From positions 94,264,656 to 94,328,655 of the forward strand of contig CM042138.1 of the NCBI GenBank assembly GCA_023376005.1: DNA of 64,000 nucleotides, in the 5' to 3' direction. A program made the translations under genes and the position numbers. Below are positions 1 through 11,112 of the stretch, piece by piece. The first letter of the stretch is position 1. Each line of letters starts with the position of its first letter. This stretch comes from Doryteuthis pealeii. Lineage: Eukaryota; Mollusca; Cephalopoda; Myopsida; Loliginidae. Below the pieces are notes generated by a model, which did no database searches, was not told the origin of the DNA, and worked only from the letters and a program-made list of their open reading frames with translations.

Positions 1-345
1 TGTCATGCCCAGAACACTAAAGACCCTCAGCCACCGCTTTCTACCACACATATGATGAAAAAGCATTGGGGCTTGCCATAAGGGCAATAGGGTTGGGACA
101 ATCATATAGGTGCTAGAGCTTTATGAAACCAACTGATTGATCAAATGGGGCCTCGTCAACCGCCCCTCTAGTTCAAGTAATGGCCAAAGTGGATTGTTGC
201 ATGTCATCAACTGCTCAGCCACCAGGATTCCATCCTTAAGCATCACGGATCACCACCCATGGCCAACAGGTGGTGCTGCCAGTGTATTCTAAAGTTCCAG
301 CCAACAGGACTGACTTTTGCTCTCTTTCAGAACAGTATACTATAT
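1..345 (-). repeat. Rep-C copy (internal part)
   Basis: This is a partial copy of a dispersed repeat of about 550 bp seen at least eight times here (fullest copy 12,756-13,300). It shares the blocks around 'ggggcttgccata', 'ggcaatagggttggga' and 'ccaacaggtggt'. In the orientation used here the repeat ends in a CCAACC/CCAAA-rich tail, so this copy is on the - strand. No coding capacity is apparent; a SINE or non-autonomous LINE derivative is likely. Confidence 0.75.
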
Positions 346-352
346 ATACAGG

Positions 353-645
353 GGCCATGTGGTATGATGGTTAGTGTTGTCGGAAATGGACTCATCAACT
401 AGAGTTCAAATCCTGGACAAGTCTGTTTGCATTTCATATATCACTAATACCCTTGGGAAAAGTATGCATCCAACTACTCTCCTTCCTGCTACTCATAAAT
501 AGTATGGCTGACTGGGCTCTTTAACCCTAGACAGGTAATCAGTCTAGGAGAAGGAAAACTCTGAATTCAAACCTGTTAAACTCCAATTAATAAATTGATT
601 TTGTGTCTCATCCTGCTCATGCAAAGGGGTCAGTAAATATATATA
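353..645 (+). repeat. SINE-B copy (tRNA-derived)
   Basis: About 290-bp element with a tRNA-like head: an A-box-like segment 'tggtatgatggttag' followed about 45 bp later by a B-box-like 'gagttcaaatcctg'. A conserved body follows ('ctgtttgcatttca', 'gggctctttaacc', 'gagaaggaaaactctgaatt') and then a short TA-rich tail. At least six similar copies occur in the window, which supports a SINE. Confidence 0.8.
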
Positions 646-656
646 TACTATATATG

Positions 657-868
657 CAGCATTATTTAAATTTTTTGGACTGTTGTCCTCATCTTTATTG
701 TTATATACACAATGTTTTGGATGATATGCCCTCCAGCTTTCTTCAAGTTTTTTTTTTTTTTTTTTTTTTTTTTGTCGTAATTGGGTACCTTCACAGAACC
801 AGACACTTTATTTAATCCATTGGAGTAGATTATTCTCATTCCATTAACCATGACTGGGTGGTACAAGT
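657..868 (-). repeat. Elem-H copy interrupted by poly-T
   Basis: Shares 'gttgtcctcatctttattg' and 'gatatgccctcca' with copies near 20,720 and 25,842-26,130. The internal part is replaced by a run of about 24 T, then continues with 'cattggagtagatta', which also occurs in the 25.9-kb copy. Confidence 0.6.
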
Positions 869-894
869 GTTAATCTATGTTAAGTATTCTATGT

Positions 895-1372
895 AATTTT
901 TCTTTTTTCCTTCCTTTTTTCTTCCTCCTCCTCTACTTTCTTCCTTCCTTTTTTCCTTCTTCCTTCTTTCTTCCTTCCTTTTTTTCTTCCTCCTTCCTCC
1001 ACTTTCTTCCTTCCTTTTTTTTCTTCCTTCCTTCCTCCACTTTCTTCCTTCCTTTTTTTCTCCTTCCTTCCTTTTTCTTCCTTCCTTTTTCTTCCTTCCT
1101 TCCTCCACTTTCTTCCTTCCTTCCCTTCCTTCCTCCTTCCTTCCTTCCTTTTTTCTTCCTCCTCCCTTTCTTCCTTCTTCCTTCCTTTTTCTTCCTCCTC
1201 CACTTCCTTCCTTCCTTCCTCCTCCACTTCCTTCCTTCCTTCCTCCTCTACTTTCTTCCTTCCTTCCTCCTCTACTTTCTTCCTTCCTTCCTCCTCTACT
1301 TTCTTCCTCCTCTACTTTCTCCTCTACTTTCTTCCTTCTTTCTTCCTCTTCCTCCTCTACTTTCTTTCATCT
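895..1372. repeat. (TTCC)n-rich polypyrimidine tract
   Basis: About 480 bp of almost pure C/T built from TTCC, TTTC and TCC units with repeated 'ctactttcttccttcc' sub-units. It generates long spurious low-complexity open frames on both strands, which are not genes. Confidence 0.95.
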
Positions 1373-1739
1373 GTTTACTTAATCCCATAGACAACAAGAA
1401 AGCTCAATTGCCAAACTATAGTTAAACAATCCCATCATTTATTCTAGTTATAAATAAAAGTCCATGTAAATTAGTTATATAACAGCTTTTTCTCTACTGA
1501 AAAAGAAATTGTTTTTTTCTTTTCTTGATTCAATGCAGAACCAACTAGCAAAATGATGTTGAGAGAAATAAATAGAATAATATTAATTGTGTGCATCAAA
1601 GCATAAAGCATTAAACATTCCAATTACTATTTGTAGATGACAATAGCAGATCCCAAATGTTGAGGGAATTTCATCAAAAATAAGATTCAGTAAAAAAAGA
1701 AATTACATTCCTTTTTTTAGAATATTAAAAATGTAAATG

Positions 1740-1784
<45 letters not shown>

Positions 1785-2068
1785 CATTTTGAATTATTCA
1801 TTTCTCAGGGCCTTAATGGAAAGTTTCATTATCTGATATGGATTATGATAATGAGCATACCCACTCAGCAACAGTTGGAACTTGCTTAAATCCAGTAACC
1901 AATCGTACTTATTGGTATATCGTAGTCCGACAGGAAAGTAATAAATAACACAAGAGACAATATTAGAAGTCAACTATTATGTATGTTTTATTTGGTTCAA
2001 AATATATGCATTATATATAGTCTTATCATACTAGATCATTGTATCTGTGAGGGTTTTTTTTTTTTTTT
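1373..2068. other. AT-rich interval with (TA)n
   Basis: No gene is recognised. It holds a (TA)n microsatellite at about 1,741-1,779 and otherwise unassigned AT-rich sequence. Confidence 0.7.
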
Positions 2069-2370
2069 TTGGTTTTATGGCATATCAACCTCAGTGGGTC
2101 ATTTAATGCTAACAAAGATTTGAAAGAAATTCATTCTTAATGGATGCTTAATTTTTTAAACACTTTTTTCTATTTAACCCATAGATAGGACCCTAACAGG
2201 TACTACCACTCTGGTCCAGAGAGGACCAGGGAGCAATGGTGATGAAGGGGTGCTCCACATTCCCCAAACCTCCAGAACTGGAACCTCACCACCAGATAAT
2301 TTAATGTCATACCCAGGACATTTCTTTGAGGGGGTGTTCTTATCACTCCACAACACTTATGTATGTGTGC
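2069..2370 (-). repeat. Rep-C copy with tail
   Basis: Begins on the + strand with the tail module 'ggttttatggcatatcaacc' and 'gggtcatttaatgc', then the block 'acccatagataggacc', 'ggtactaccactctgg' and 'gggagcaatggtgatgaag'. Same order as the fuller copy at 12,756-13,300. Confidence 0.8.
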
Positions 2371-2699
2371 ATGTATATGTATGCACTTGTGTGTGGACTA
2401 AAAAAAAATAGAAAATAGGATATAATTGTGGATATGCATACATGTGTGTGTGTGTATATATATATATATGTTGTGGGGTTTCAAGGGGTCAAAATAAGAC
2501 AAAACGACGGGTAACAAATGTAGGAAAATGTATTAACAAAAGAGTAGACAATTACAGTAAAGAAAAGTGGGAATTGCGTCCGACAAATAGAGTTACGAGC
2601 TGACTCGCATTTGCTTCTATCAACCATAATTGTTCCTGTTACTTATAGTAACCGTCGGCGCATTCCACTATAGTTTCTAGGGTATATCACCTATAACAA

Positions 2700-2745
<46 letters not shown>

Positions 2746-2799
2746 GTATGTATGTGTAAAATTAAGAAGAAAACCATATATAGATATGCATGTTGGATA
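2371..2799. other. Microsatellite-rich spacer
   Basis: Contains (TG)n(TA)n near 2,440-2,470 and (TA)n at about 2,696-2,741. The rest is not recognised. Confidence 0.65.
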
Positions 2800-3098
2800 A
2801 AGTTAGAGGCGCGTGGTGTGATTGTTACTGGCATAGAAAATGAACACAACGAGACAAGTTCAAATCTTGCATGAGGCTGTTTGCATTTCATATAGCGCTA
2901 ATACCCTTGGCAAAAGTATGCATTTAACTACCCTCCCTCCAGTTATGGGTAAATAGTAGAACAGACTGGGCTCTTTAACCTTGGTTAGATAAACAGTCTA
3001 GGAGAAGGAAAACTCTGAATTCAAACCTGTTAAACTCCGCTTAAGCAACTGACCTTGTGTCACATCCTACTCTTGCCAAGGGGTTGGTAAATATCTAT
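2800..3098 (+). repeat. SINE-B copy
   Basis: tRNA-like A box 'gtggtgtgattgtta', B-box-like 'caagttcaaatcttg', then the family body through 'gagaaggaaaactctgaatt' to a TA-rich end. Confidence 0.8.
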
Positions 3099-3104
3099 AT
3101 AGAT

Positions 3105-3238
3105 GCGTAAGCATCACTGGTTGCCACCCACAGCCAACAGGTGGTTCCATTGGAGGTGGAGGGGTCTTACCCTTCTGCAGAGGTGCCATCTAAAGTGTAT
3201 TCTAAAGCACCAGTTGACAGGACTCATCTGATAAGGCA
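3105..3238 (-). repeat. Rep-C fragment
   Basis: Matches the far end of the 1-345 copy: 'gtaagcatcactggt', 'agccaacaggtggt', 'gtgtattctaaag' and a CAGGACT ending. It lies directly after a SINE-B copy. Confidence 0.6.
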
Positions 3239-3470
3239 TCCTGGTGTGGTGTAATGGTTAGCAAGCTAATCTCAGATCCATTACTACTGAAAAGAGAGTT
3301 CAATCCTTGCTGGATTCTCCATACTTGCAACTTTGTGTCACATCCTAGCCATTGCAAACGGGTTGGGTTTTTAAAGGGCATCCAATCACGGTATAATGGT
3401 TAGCAAGCTAATCTTGCAGATTATTACTCCTGAATAGCAAGTTCAATCATCACTGGATGCTTCATAAAAC
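3239..3470 (+). repeat. Two tandem tRNA-like SINE heads
   Basis: Two successive units (about 3,240-3,350 and 3,378-3,465) each start with an A-box-like 'ataatggttagcaagctaat' or close variant, and carry a degenerate B box ('gagttcaatccttg', 'caagttcaatcatc'). They lack the SINE-B body, so they look like truncated heads. Confidence 0.55.
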
Positions 3471-3529
3471 AGAAAATCTCAATGTCAAAAAGACCTTGCA
3501 TTAATACGGCCTGATGAGAGGAAAATAAA

Positions 3530-4195
3530 TATATACTAGTAGGACCTGTGGATATACCACAGCATGATAATTTTAATTATTGTGTTTGATATGTTTACTT
3601 AAGGGCTAGTTCGATATGTAAAAAGTATAATAATCTTGATTTAACTCTTTCTCAATCTTTTTTTTTTTTTCTTTCATTCTTTTAATCTTTTCATCATGTT
3701 CGACTGAAAAGAGATTAGCGTTATCACTTCTGCACACTCACCCTCTCACTATTTTCCCCCTTCTTTCTTATATTTTTTCAGTGTACTATGTAATTTTTCT
3801 TCTTTCTTTCTTTATAATAAAAACAGAATGGTCGATTATTTAGCTGAGGTCATGGCAATCACAAGAAATAAGAATTTGGTGGATAAGCAACACTGGATAA
3901 TCAGGATTTACATTTTTGCATTTCATCTTTTATGATTTAGACGGTCTCATTTTAAACCAGAGAGTGTTGCAAGATGATAACAGTCATACAATTAAGGAAC
4001 ACGACTTAATATATAGATTCATCTCAGATGGTTTCCTTTTTAACCAGAAGGTGTTGCAAGATGATAACAGTCGTATGATTAAGAAACAAGTATTAATATA
4101 TAATAGATTCATCTTGGATGGTCTCATTTTTAACCAGAAGGTGTTGCAAGATGATAACGATCGTACAATTAAGGAACACAAGTATTAATATATAG
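3530..4195 (+). repeat. Rep-E copy with internal tandem repeat
   Basis: Dispersed element sharing 'aggacctgtggata', 'gattagcgttatcac', 'aataaaaacagaatgg', 'ttatttagctgagg' and 'aaccagagggtgttgcaagat' with copies at 13,322, 39,585 and 43,555. Near its end a unit of about 84 bp centred on 'gtgttgcaagatgataac' is repeated three times (about 3,950-4,190), giving a short open frame with a threefold peptide repeat that is not a convincing gene. Confidence 0.7.
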
Positions 4196-4929
4196 TTAAA
4201 TAAACCAGTCTGACCTACTATATACGCATAGCTGGAGGGAGAATATTTGGATTCCTGCTATATCACCTAAGTTAAGAAGTGATGAGCCTGTTTTATACAT
4301 AATTGAGTGACCACTTGAGCAAGAGCAGGTACTGTAAGTATTAATATAGAGATTTTTTTTCCTTCTCTTCACATCTGATCAACAAAAAGTTAAAGCCATC
4401 TTCACTTATTGTTTGGTTCACATAATATTCCAAAATCTATTCCTATTTCTATCAAAAAGATTTTCTACTACTCAGATCCGAAAACTTGTACATATTCCTA
4501 TGAACAGGAATTTTTATTTTTATTTTTTACTTCTTAGTTTAATAAATTCAATTCCTGACATTTCTAACCAAATCATTTCAGGTTTCTCAAAGTGAATGTA
4601 CTCTTGATGCTATTTCTGATATTCACGATATAAGGAAGAAAGTTCATTTTTTTCCTTCTCCTCTAATGGCCTTAACGGCTTTCAATGTTCCTCTATCTGG
4701 ATATATATAGATATATATATATATATGGCCTATAATGATTTTCTAAAGCAAAAAAGCAAGATACATCATTTCATTTCATTTTCCATCTAATCCTTTAAGA
4801 CAAGCCTTTTTATTTGGATTAAATTTTAACATAGCCAACATTGTGATGTACTTGTTACTTACAGATCAGCTGAAATATATAAGGATAATGTTGGAATTTA
4901 TACTACTAAAATAACTTACACGTTACTTT
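4196..4929. other. AT-rich spacer
   Basis: 4,204-4,255 resembles an inverted scrap of SINE-B ('agctggagggagaata'). The remainder is AT-rich with a short TA run near 4,700; no gene is recognised. Confidence 0.5.
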
Positions 4930-4990
4930 AGAGTGTTTAGGTTGGTTGGTTGTTTTATGGCGTATCAACACCTTTCAGGCCATTTTAAAA
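4930..4990 (-). repeat. Rep-C tail only
   Basis: 'ggttggttggttgttttatg' followed by the palindrome-like 'gcgtatcaacacc' and 'ggccatttta' matches the tail module of Rep-C without its body. Confidence 0.6.
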
Positions 4991-5024
4991 CCAAATGGAA
5001 TCAATTTGATATCAAGTTACTTAC

Positions 5025-5223
5025 AGTATTTGCTGTTGTTTAAATGGTCCCCCATCTAAGTATTGAACAGGCTCATTGCTGCTTGTCTTTACTGTGGGAT
5101 AATGATCATTGATTTTATGGAGTTTTTCTTGTATTTGTTGATTGACAGTTTGCTTAGTTGTAGGATAATTTTGTGTTGTTTGATTGTCCAAACTCAAGGA
5201 CTCAAAAATGGCCATTACGTCTC
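5025..5223 (-). CDS. Possible internal exon, unknown gene
   Basis: On the - strand an open segment reads from an AG at 5,224-5,226 to a perfect GTAAGT donor at 5,024-5,019. It would encode about 66 residues of mixed, soluble composition rich in N, Q and T, with the local stretches MAIFESLSLDNQ and VQYLDGGPFKQQQ. No motif is recognised. The acceptor side lies within or directly against a Rep-C tail (5,224-5,262), so the splice acceptor may be transposon-derived or the segment may not be an exon at all. It is on the same strand as the divergent first exon at 34,921-34,965, so it could belong to that gene, but this is untested. Alternative: a chance open frame; the reverse strand over the same place also has an open frame. 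Confidence 0.35.
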
Positions 5224-5265
5224 CTGGTTGTTGGCTGGATTTTACAGCATGTCAAACCTTTGTAT
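5224..5265 (-). repeat. Rep-C tail only
   Basis: 'tggttgttggctggatttta' followed by 'cagcatgtcaaacc' is the tail module of Rep-C, abutting the candidate exon. Confidence 0.55.
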
Positions 5266-6454
5266 TATTATTAGTTATATAGAGCTATGTAAATGGAGTT
5301 CAGAACTGTTTGAATTATGCAAATATACCCAGTGGTTCAAAAGTTATGAGAATTTAAAGCCCCGAAATTGGGGGTACAAAAGTGGACATGATTTTGTTAA
5401 AAAAATATTTCAAATCACAGACCAATTCAAAACAAGAAATTCAGCAATTTCTTCACCATTTCTTTATTTTTGAAGCAATTTTGATAAAACTTTGCATTCT
5501 TATGTAAAATTCTATGTTCTTTCTGATTCTGCACTTAAATTTTATGTATCTCTATGCTAGAACCCATTATTTGAGGAATAATATGTAGTGATATCAAGAT
5601 TTTTTTTTTTTTTAAGTTTACCACAAGATTATTCAACATTTTCATTTTATTACGGCATATATACACATATATAGTATTAATTTATATAAATAACATTATT
5701 TTGGACTTAAAAATACCTTTTTAAATACCTGCTATGTTAACTTTTTATATAATTTTATTTAACAAAGCTTGTCCATGTGCAACTTTGTTTATGTGTAATA
5801 ATAAACAAATAACTCACCATAAAAAAATAATTCAATGGTTAAAAACACATAAAAGTTACATATTCAGAAAGATTATTTTATTTTATTTCCAACCATATAA
5901 ATATTTTTTTAAATTGGACCAGAAATAAGCGAAGAATTACTATTTAAAATGGTAAGGTTTGAAAATTCGGCCTGTTGTTTATGTTCGGAGACAAGTAAAT
6001 TTGAGTTTTTTTTTTTTTTTTTTCAAAATTCAAAGTTTCAAAGCAAATCCCTGACGGTATACAATCGTTTTTATTTCACACATTATATATCAAAATAATC
6101 CTAAGGTTGTCTCCTATTAGGCATATAGTGCTTTTTTTTTTGCTTATCTTATATTTTTTGAAGAAGTTGCTTTCAAATTTGTTCCATTGTTGTTTCACTC
6201 CCAAAGGTCGGAAAAGAAAAAAAAACAAGTTTCTACTTGTAGTTAAATGTGTCTCCTATTTAAGTGTAAAATTTCAAGAATATTGATAAAGATTAACCAC
6301 TTTGATTTTACAAAAAAGTAATTCAGAAAATTCGCCCACGAAAAAAAATTTTCCGCCCTTTTAAGACAAAATACCATTTAACTAGCTGTAAAAATAATTC
6401 AATGGATAAAAACACATACAAACAAGCTGTTATTGCTGATATACACCCTTCATT
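5266..6454. other. AT-rich, no gene recognised
   Basis: Long AT-rich stretch with poly-T runs near 5,600 and 6,008 and repeated short phrases ('aataattcaatgg' at about 5,827 and 6,394). No coding signal is seen. Confidence 0.6.
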
Positions 6455-6938
6455 AAGTTTTAATGAAATGAAATTATTAAATTAGAAAGACTAATGAAAT
6501 TACATAAGAACGCATATAAAAAGATTACTCTCATTTTAATTATATTTTAATTGGTTTCTAGATAAAATCATTTATAGGATTCATTTTGATTTAATACATT
6601 GGAGAATAAACAATATGAGAGATCAATAACACCAAGTAATTGTTTAGTTAAAACCAGTATGAAAATTAACCACACTATATATTATGTAAACCTTTATTTC
6701 TTAGTGATATATAAGACACATTGGAGGATTTTAAACACACTAATAACATGGGCTGTTTTAAGGCAAATCTAACTCAGATTTTCATGAGACATCATTAATA
6801 AGATTTATATAATTAAAAGAAGTGTAATCTTTTTGATATGCATTCTTTTTTAATTTCATTAGTTTTTCTGATTCAATATATTTCATTAAATTAAAACTTA
6901 AATACTTATGTCTGGCGGAGGGCGCATATTCTTGCTAG
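6455..6938 (+). mobile_element. Helitron-F 3' end with inverted partner
   Basis: 6,823-6,938 matches the 3' part of Helitron-F, ending in a GC-rich hairpin remnant, 'attcttg', then CTAG followed by T at 6,935-6,939. The segment 6,455-6,532 is its approximate reverse complement (shared 'aatttcattagt' and 'gtaatctttttatatgc' blocks), so two element ends face away from each other. No 5' TC terminus was identified. Confidence 0.5.
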
Positions 6939-8466
6939 TATTCAAAATATTATTTCACCAAAAGTTTCCACTTTTCATTTTTTTTTTTTTTTAGAATAAT
7001 TTCTTTTCATTACTATTGATTAAGTAGCAAAGAATCTGATTTATAAAAACTGGTGTAAAGTGTGTGTGTGTGGGGGGGGGGGGTGCTTACAGGGTGAGTT
7101 CAAATTGTGATGTAAATGTTTTGTGAAATGTTCCCCGACCAGTGCTATTCTGGTATAGAGTCACTTATGTTGACCATTGGCAGAGCACGATCAGTAATTA
7201 TTGGGAGATTAAAGTAGCTGTGACCATCCAACCCATTACCCGCTTCTTGGATGGTTAGACAGGTGTTATGTTAAATAATTAGGAATCTCAAATTTATTTT
7301 AGTAGTTTGTAATTTAGGATTTAGTTTTTTGGATTCAAAAGGAAAGAGAAAAGAAGGAAAGAGAAAAGAACAAAATATTTGGTTGAAATGAAAACAATCT
7401 GAAAGAATGGTAGAATATTTTAGAGAAATATTTGGTTGAAATAATAACGAAAGGAACATTTAAAAGAATTTTGGAATGGCAGAAAACATGTCACTAATAA
7501 TCAGCTGATATTATTTTGGAAATGCTGACATGCGCCAAACCAAATTGAGTTTAATAAATAACTAAAATGTTTAGGATATCATAAAAAAAGCCCAGTTTTG
7601 GAAGAAGAGGGGATACCGGAGACAAGTGGCAAGAGATGAGAGACAAAACACGTATAATGTCAGCCAGACTTGGCTAATAGCCACAGTCTTCCTTTATTTC
7701 TGATTTGATAGCTGTGCGAGTAAACAACATATTCCTTTCTTCCTTCCTTCCTCTTTGCATTAGACAAAATTTCTATGGCAAATTAAAGTTGATGTTTGAT
7801 AAGCAAACAAAGTGATTGGCATTCAACTCTTTCTAACTCGGAGTTACCACAGAAAACTACAGAGTCCTTTTTGAAAGAAACACCATGGCCCTAAAAAGAA
7901 GGGCCATAAACAACAGTTAGCCTGACTTTGGTTTCTAGCTGGCACAGCACAACCATTGAATATTTTTTTAAATAAAAGGAAATTTTTCTAATAATTTCTT
8001 GAAATTCTTTAAAAACAAATGAAAAATAGGCAGCATTCGCCATGGATTCTTAACAGCCGGAAAATGTAATAGACCTTGGATTTTTTTATCCATTTGGGGT
8101 ACATTTTACAAGACATTTATGAAAGCCACCTTGTAAGTCAATATAACCCACCCAATGCTCTACCGTCTGAGACTGGATATATAATGGGATTTAGAAATGC
8201 AAATTCACTCTCTGTAGATCCCTATGCTTTTATTCACCCCCACAGGGTTCTATATGGACTACTTAGAGAAGCCCTGCTCTAAGCCATTCCCTCAGAATGC
8301 TTCAGTACTTTTTCATACACTGTTTATTTCTAAGTTTCCCTTAACAGGTATCTTGTAACATTAAAACAGCCGATAGCAGTCATAAAATATAACGGAACAG
8401 AATTTTTTTTTCTTTCTGGTTTGTATTTTTGTAAGAAAATTTTTTTTTAATTCATCTAGAATTAAA
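6939..8466. other. Unassigned interval
   Basis: Mostly AT-rich. Contains a short (TG)n-G run at 7,060-7,085 and a small (TTCC)n at 7,736-7,752. A 68-residue + frame at 8,076-8,282 and an antisense AT-rich frame near 7,270-7,460 show no recognised motif and are not called. Confidence 0.55.
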
Positions 8467-9073
8467 TCTTATTATAATGGAGATTGTCTGTTTGTAACCG
8501 AAACTATATTACTATTCAAGTCACAATTCCCTTAATTATTCACGTCACATTCTTCATGATTTTATTTTTATTTAAACCTCAATTATTAATAAAATTGTTT
8601 TACATTAATACTGTTGACCATATCTACATACTAATAACATGCAATTTTATTTATATATACAACAAAATAGCAGTTTACAGTGTGAACAGGAAGGCTAATT
8701 TGCATATTGATATGAAAAATTTGATTTTAATAAATATGTGCTTAGTATTATTGATTTCTAATTGTTTGGTTTTATCTTAATGAATATGACAAAAATCTTG
8801 AGGATAAATCTTAAATGAAATTCATTAACAAGAAATAACTAATTTTATTCTTTACTTCCTATTTTAACTAAATAGTTAAATTAGGAAAATTTAGCAATGA
8901 AAGATGGCAGTGATGGAAGAGTAAGTTTCAGTTGTTCTATTTTTCAATTATACCCCTTCTGTTTCAAATCTTTATCTGCATTCTTATTTAGTTTCATTAG
9001 CCTTTCTAATCTAATATATTTTATTATATTAAAACTTGAATACTTGCACCTGGAGAGTGCATATAGTTGCTAG
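8467..9073 (+). mobile_element. Helitron-F, non-autonomous copy
   Basis: Starts TC after an A ('TCTTATTATAATGGAGATTG') and ends GCACC..GGAGA..GTGC hairpin, 'atatagttg', CTAG, followed by T. This is the Helitron pattern of A|TC...hairpin...CTRR|T. Length about 607 bp with no Rep/helicase frame. Close relative at 38,956-39,579, where the hairpin is perfect. Confidence 0.75.
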
Positions 9074-9685
9074 TAATAATAATATGATGATGATGATGAT
9101 GATAGTAGTAGTAGTATTATTAGAAATAAGTAAACCAAAAGACTTTATTTTAGCTTTTATGCCAATATTTTATGTTCTTATAAGATTTAAGAAGCCATCT
9201 ACTATTTGTCTTAGATATCTGGCACACAGACAAGGATTAAATTAAAAAAATAAAAATCTTTATTGGAAGAAATTTATTGATTTTCTTTTTAAAAAATAGA
9301 TAAATAAAGAGCTCTCTCACTCTCTCTCTCTATATATATATATATATAACCCAGACAAATAAAAAAATTTTTAAAAATTTAAAAAAAAGTTTCCTCATTG
9401 AGATAAGACCATGGATATGTGTTTCTCCATTTTTTCCTATTCGTTTGGATTCAATTGATAGTTAAAAATAAAAAATTAAAAAAACAAAAAGTTACAATCA
9501 CAGGTGATTTTGACAAGTCAACATCAAGCAGGCTGAATGCAAATTTAGAAATAAAACTATTTTTGCAATTCTATGTTTCATCATGTTTATTAAAGATCAG
9601 TTACCATTCAAAAGAAGAAAAGAAACATCACTTGATATATTTCAACAAAGCATGCAAATAAATTAACAGAAAATCTAACACTGAT
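9074..9685. other. AT-rich spacer
   Basis: Short (ATG)n/(TAG)n at about 9,083-9,118, (CT)n(TA)n near 9,310-9,348, no gene recognised. Confidence 0.6.
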
Positions 9686-9930
9686 TGGGTTGGTTGGATT
9701 TTATAGCATGTCAACCCTTGTTGGGTTATTTTATGCCAAAGACATTTTGTTTTATTCATTCTTGATGGGTACTCAATTTTTTGTAAACTCATTTTTTGAT
9801 CTATAGATAGGACTATAACAGGTACTACCACTCCAGGTTAGAGTGTACCTGGGAGTAATGGTGATGAAGGGGTACTCCATATTCCCCAGAGTTCCAAAAT
9901 TAGAACTTCACCATTAGATGCAGTTTAAGT
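9686..9930 (-). repeat. Rep-C copy with tail
   Basis: 'ttggttggattttatagcat' and 'gtcaaccc' tail, then 'ggactataacaggtactacc', 'gggagtaatggtgatgaagg' and 'ctccatattcccc', as in the other copies. Confidence 0.8.
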
Positions 9931-9959
9931 ATGACTCATTGAAAGTTTTCAAATGTTAT

Positions 9960-10144
9960 CATAGAAAAGAAAAATTCATTGTTTAAAAAAAAAAAGTTGA
10001 GACATATCTATTGAATAATGCCCAAAATAACTTATTGTAAAAAAAAAAAAAAATTATCTAAGAATTCAAATGAAAAGAAAGTTATTTTCAAAAAAAAAAA
10101 AAAAAAAAAAAAAAACAGATCAAAAGAGTGTACGAAGGGAGTAT

Positions 10145-10180
<36 letters not shown>

Positions 10181-10200
10181 AAAAATTCGGGAGTGCATAT
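9960..10200. repeat. Three poly-A runs
   Basis: A-runs at about 10,037-10,053, 10,091-10,116 and 10,150-10,188, spaced 50-60 bp apart. They produce a lysine-only false frame. Confidence 0.9.
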
Positions 10201-10302
10201 CTTTAAGATAACCAACAATTGTATTGAATTTTTCTAATTGATTTGCCATGCTAAACAATTTGACCCAAAGTCATGATATACATATATCTGTCACTTATGA
10301 TC

Positions 10303-10545
10303 AGACGGTTTAGCTCAGTCGGTAGAGCGTCCAACTAGAAACCACAAGGTTCCAGGTTCGATATTGGCCCTCGCCAACTCAATGTATGAGTAGCACAGGG
10401 ATCTGTGTGATAAAGTTTGAAGCTGATGGTAGGTGTAGCGCTCCATTCCAAAACAATCTCCTCAGTCTAGCACTAGTGAAAAGGGGATAGACTCCCTCAC
10501 TGTCTGGCTGATACCAACTTTAGGCCACCCTAATGACTTTATTTT
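10303..10545 (+). repeat. SINE-A copy (tRNA-derived)
   Basis: Clear tRNA-like head: A box 'tagctcagtcggtagagcg' and B box 'ggttcgatattgg', 40 bp apart, then a non-tRNA body ('tatgagtagcacag', 'gatagactccctcactg') ending at 'ggccaccctaatgac'. The anticodon arm is degraded, so this is a SINE rather than a functional tRNA. The head resembles a tRNA-Lys-type start. Other copies: 19,850, 41,735, 51,212. Confidence 0.85.
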
Positions 10546-10767
10546 TATACACTAATAGTGCATGTTGATAAGTGGCAGATATATGTATATCATGGCTCTG
10601 GTCAATGTCAAACACGAAAAGTAGTGAAACAATAGGAGAGTAGCCTCAACAGGAAAAAGAGCCAGAAAGAAGGAAAACAACAACAGCCCTAGCAAGCATC
10701 AGAAACTTATTCAAAACTTGGCTTGCTTAGCCACTCATACAGATGAAGATAAAAAATCTTTTGGGGC

Positions 10768-11112
10768 ACTATCAGAGATGCTGATAAGTACACGTCCTGC
10801 ATCCCTGATGCATAAAAATCTAAATGGACACAGTAAAATCATATCCATGTGTCCCAATGTTTTTCTTTTTTCTCCTCTCCCCATTTCAGCTAACTTTAAA
10901 TGTGTTTCAATATTTTATTAGAAATGAATTACACAGGATAGCTTACAAGGTAGGAGTTAGACGGCTTTAGTTGTTTCCCCAGATCATAAATAAAAACCCT
11001 ACAATTTATTAAGAAACTTTAGTTTGGACCCATAAATTTTCCTGGTGACTCATTCAATGCAAATATGTGCGTCCCAGGACTCACTAAATCAAAAAGCTAT
11101 CAGCATCACTCG
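10768..11112 (+). mobile_element. MITE-D copy
   Basis: About 340-bp element with inverted ends: 'agagatgctgata' at the left and 'gctatcagcatcac' at the right. Shared core phrases 'aaaatcatatccatgtgtcc' and 'aagaaactttagt'. Three other copies in the window, one inverted. No transposase; a non-autonomous DNA transposon is the likely class. Confidence 0.7.

Noticed and set aside
877..1425. Long open frames on both strands (up to 182 residues)
   Set aside because: They are translations of the polypyrimidine tract; only Ser, Phe, Leu, Pro or Lys, Glu, Arg, Gly.
10306..10380. Possible functional tRNA-Lys gene
   Set aside because: A and B boxes are good, but the anticodon arm and acceptor pairing are degraded and the sequence continues into the SINE-A body seen in other copies.
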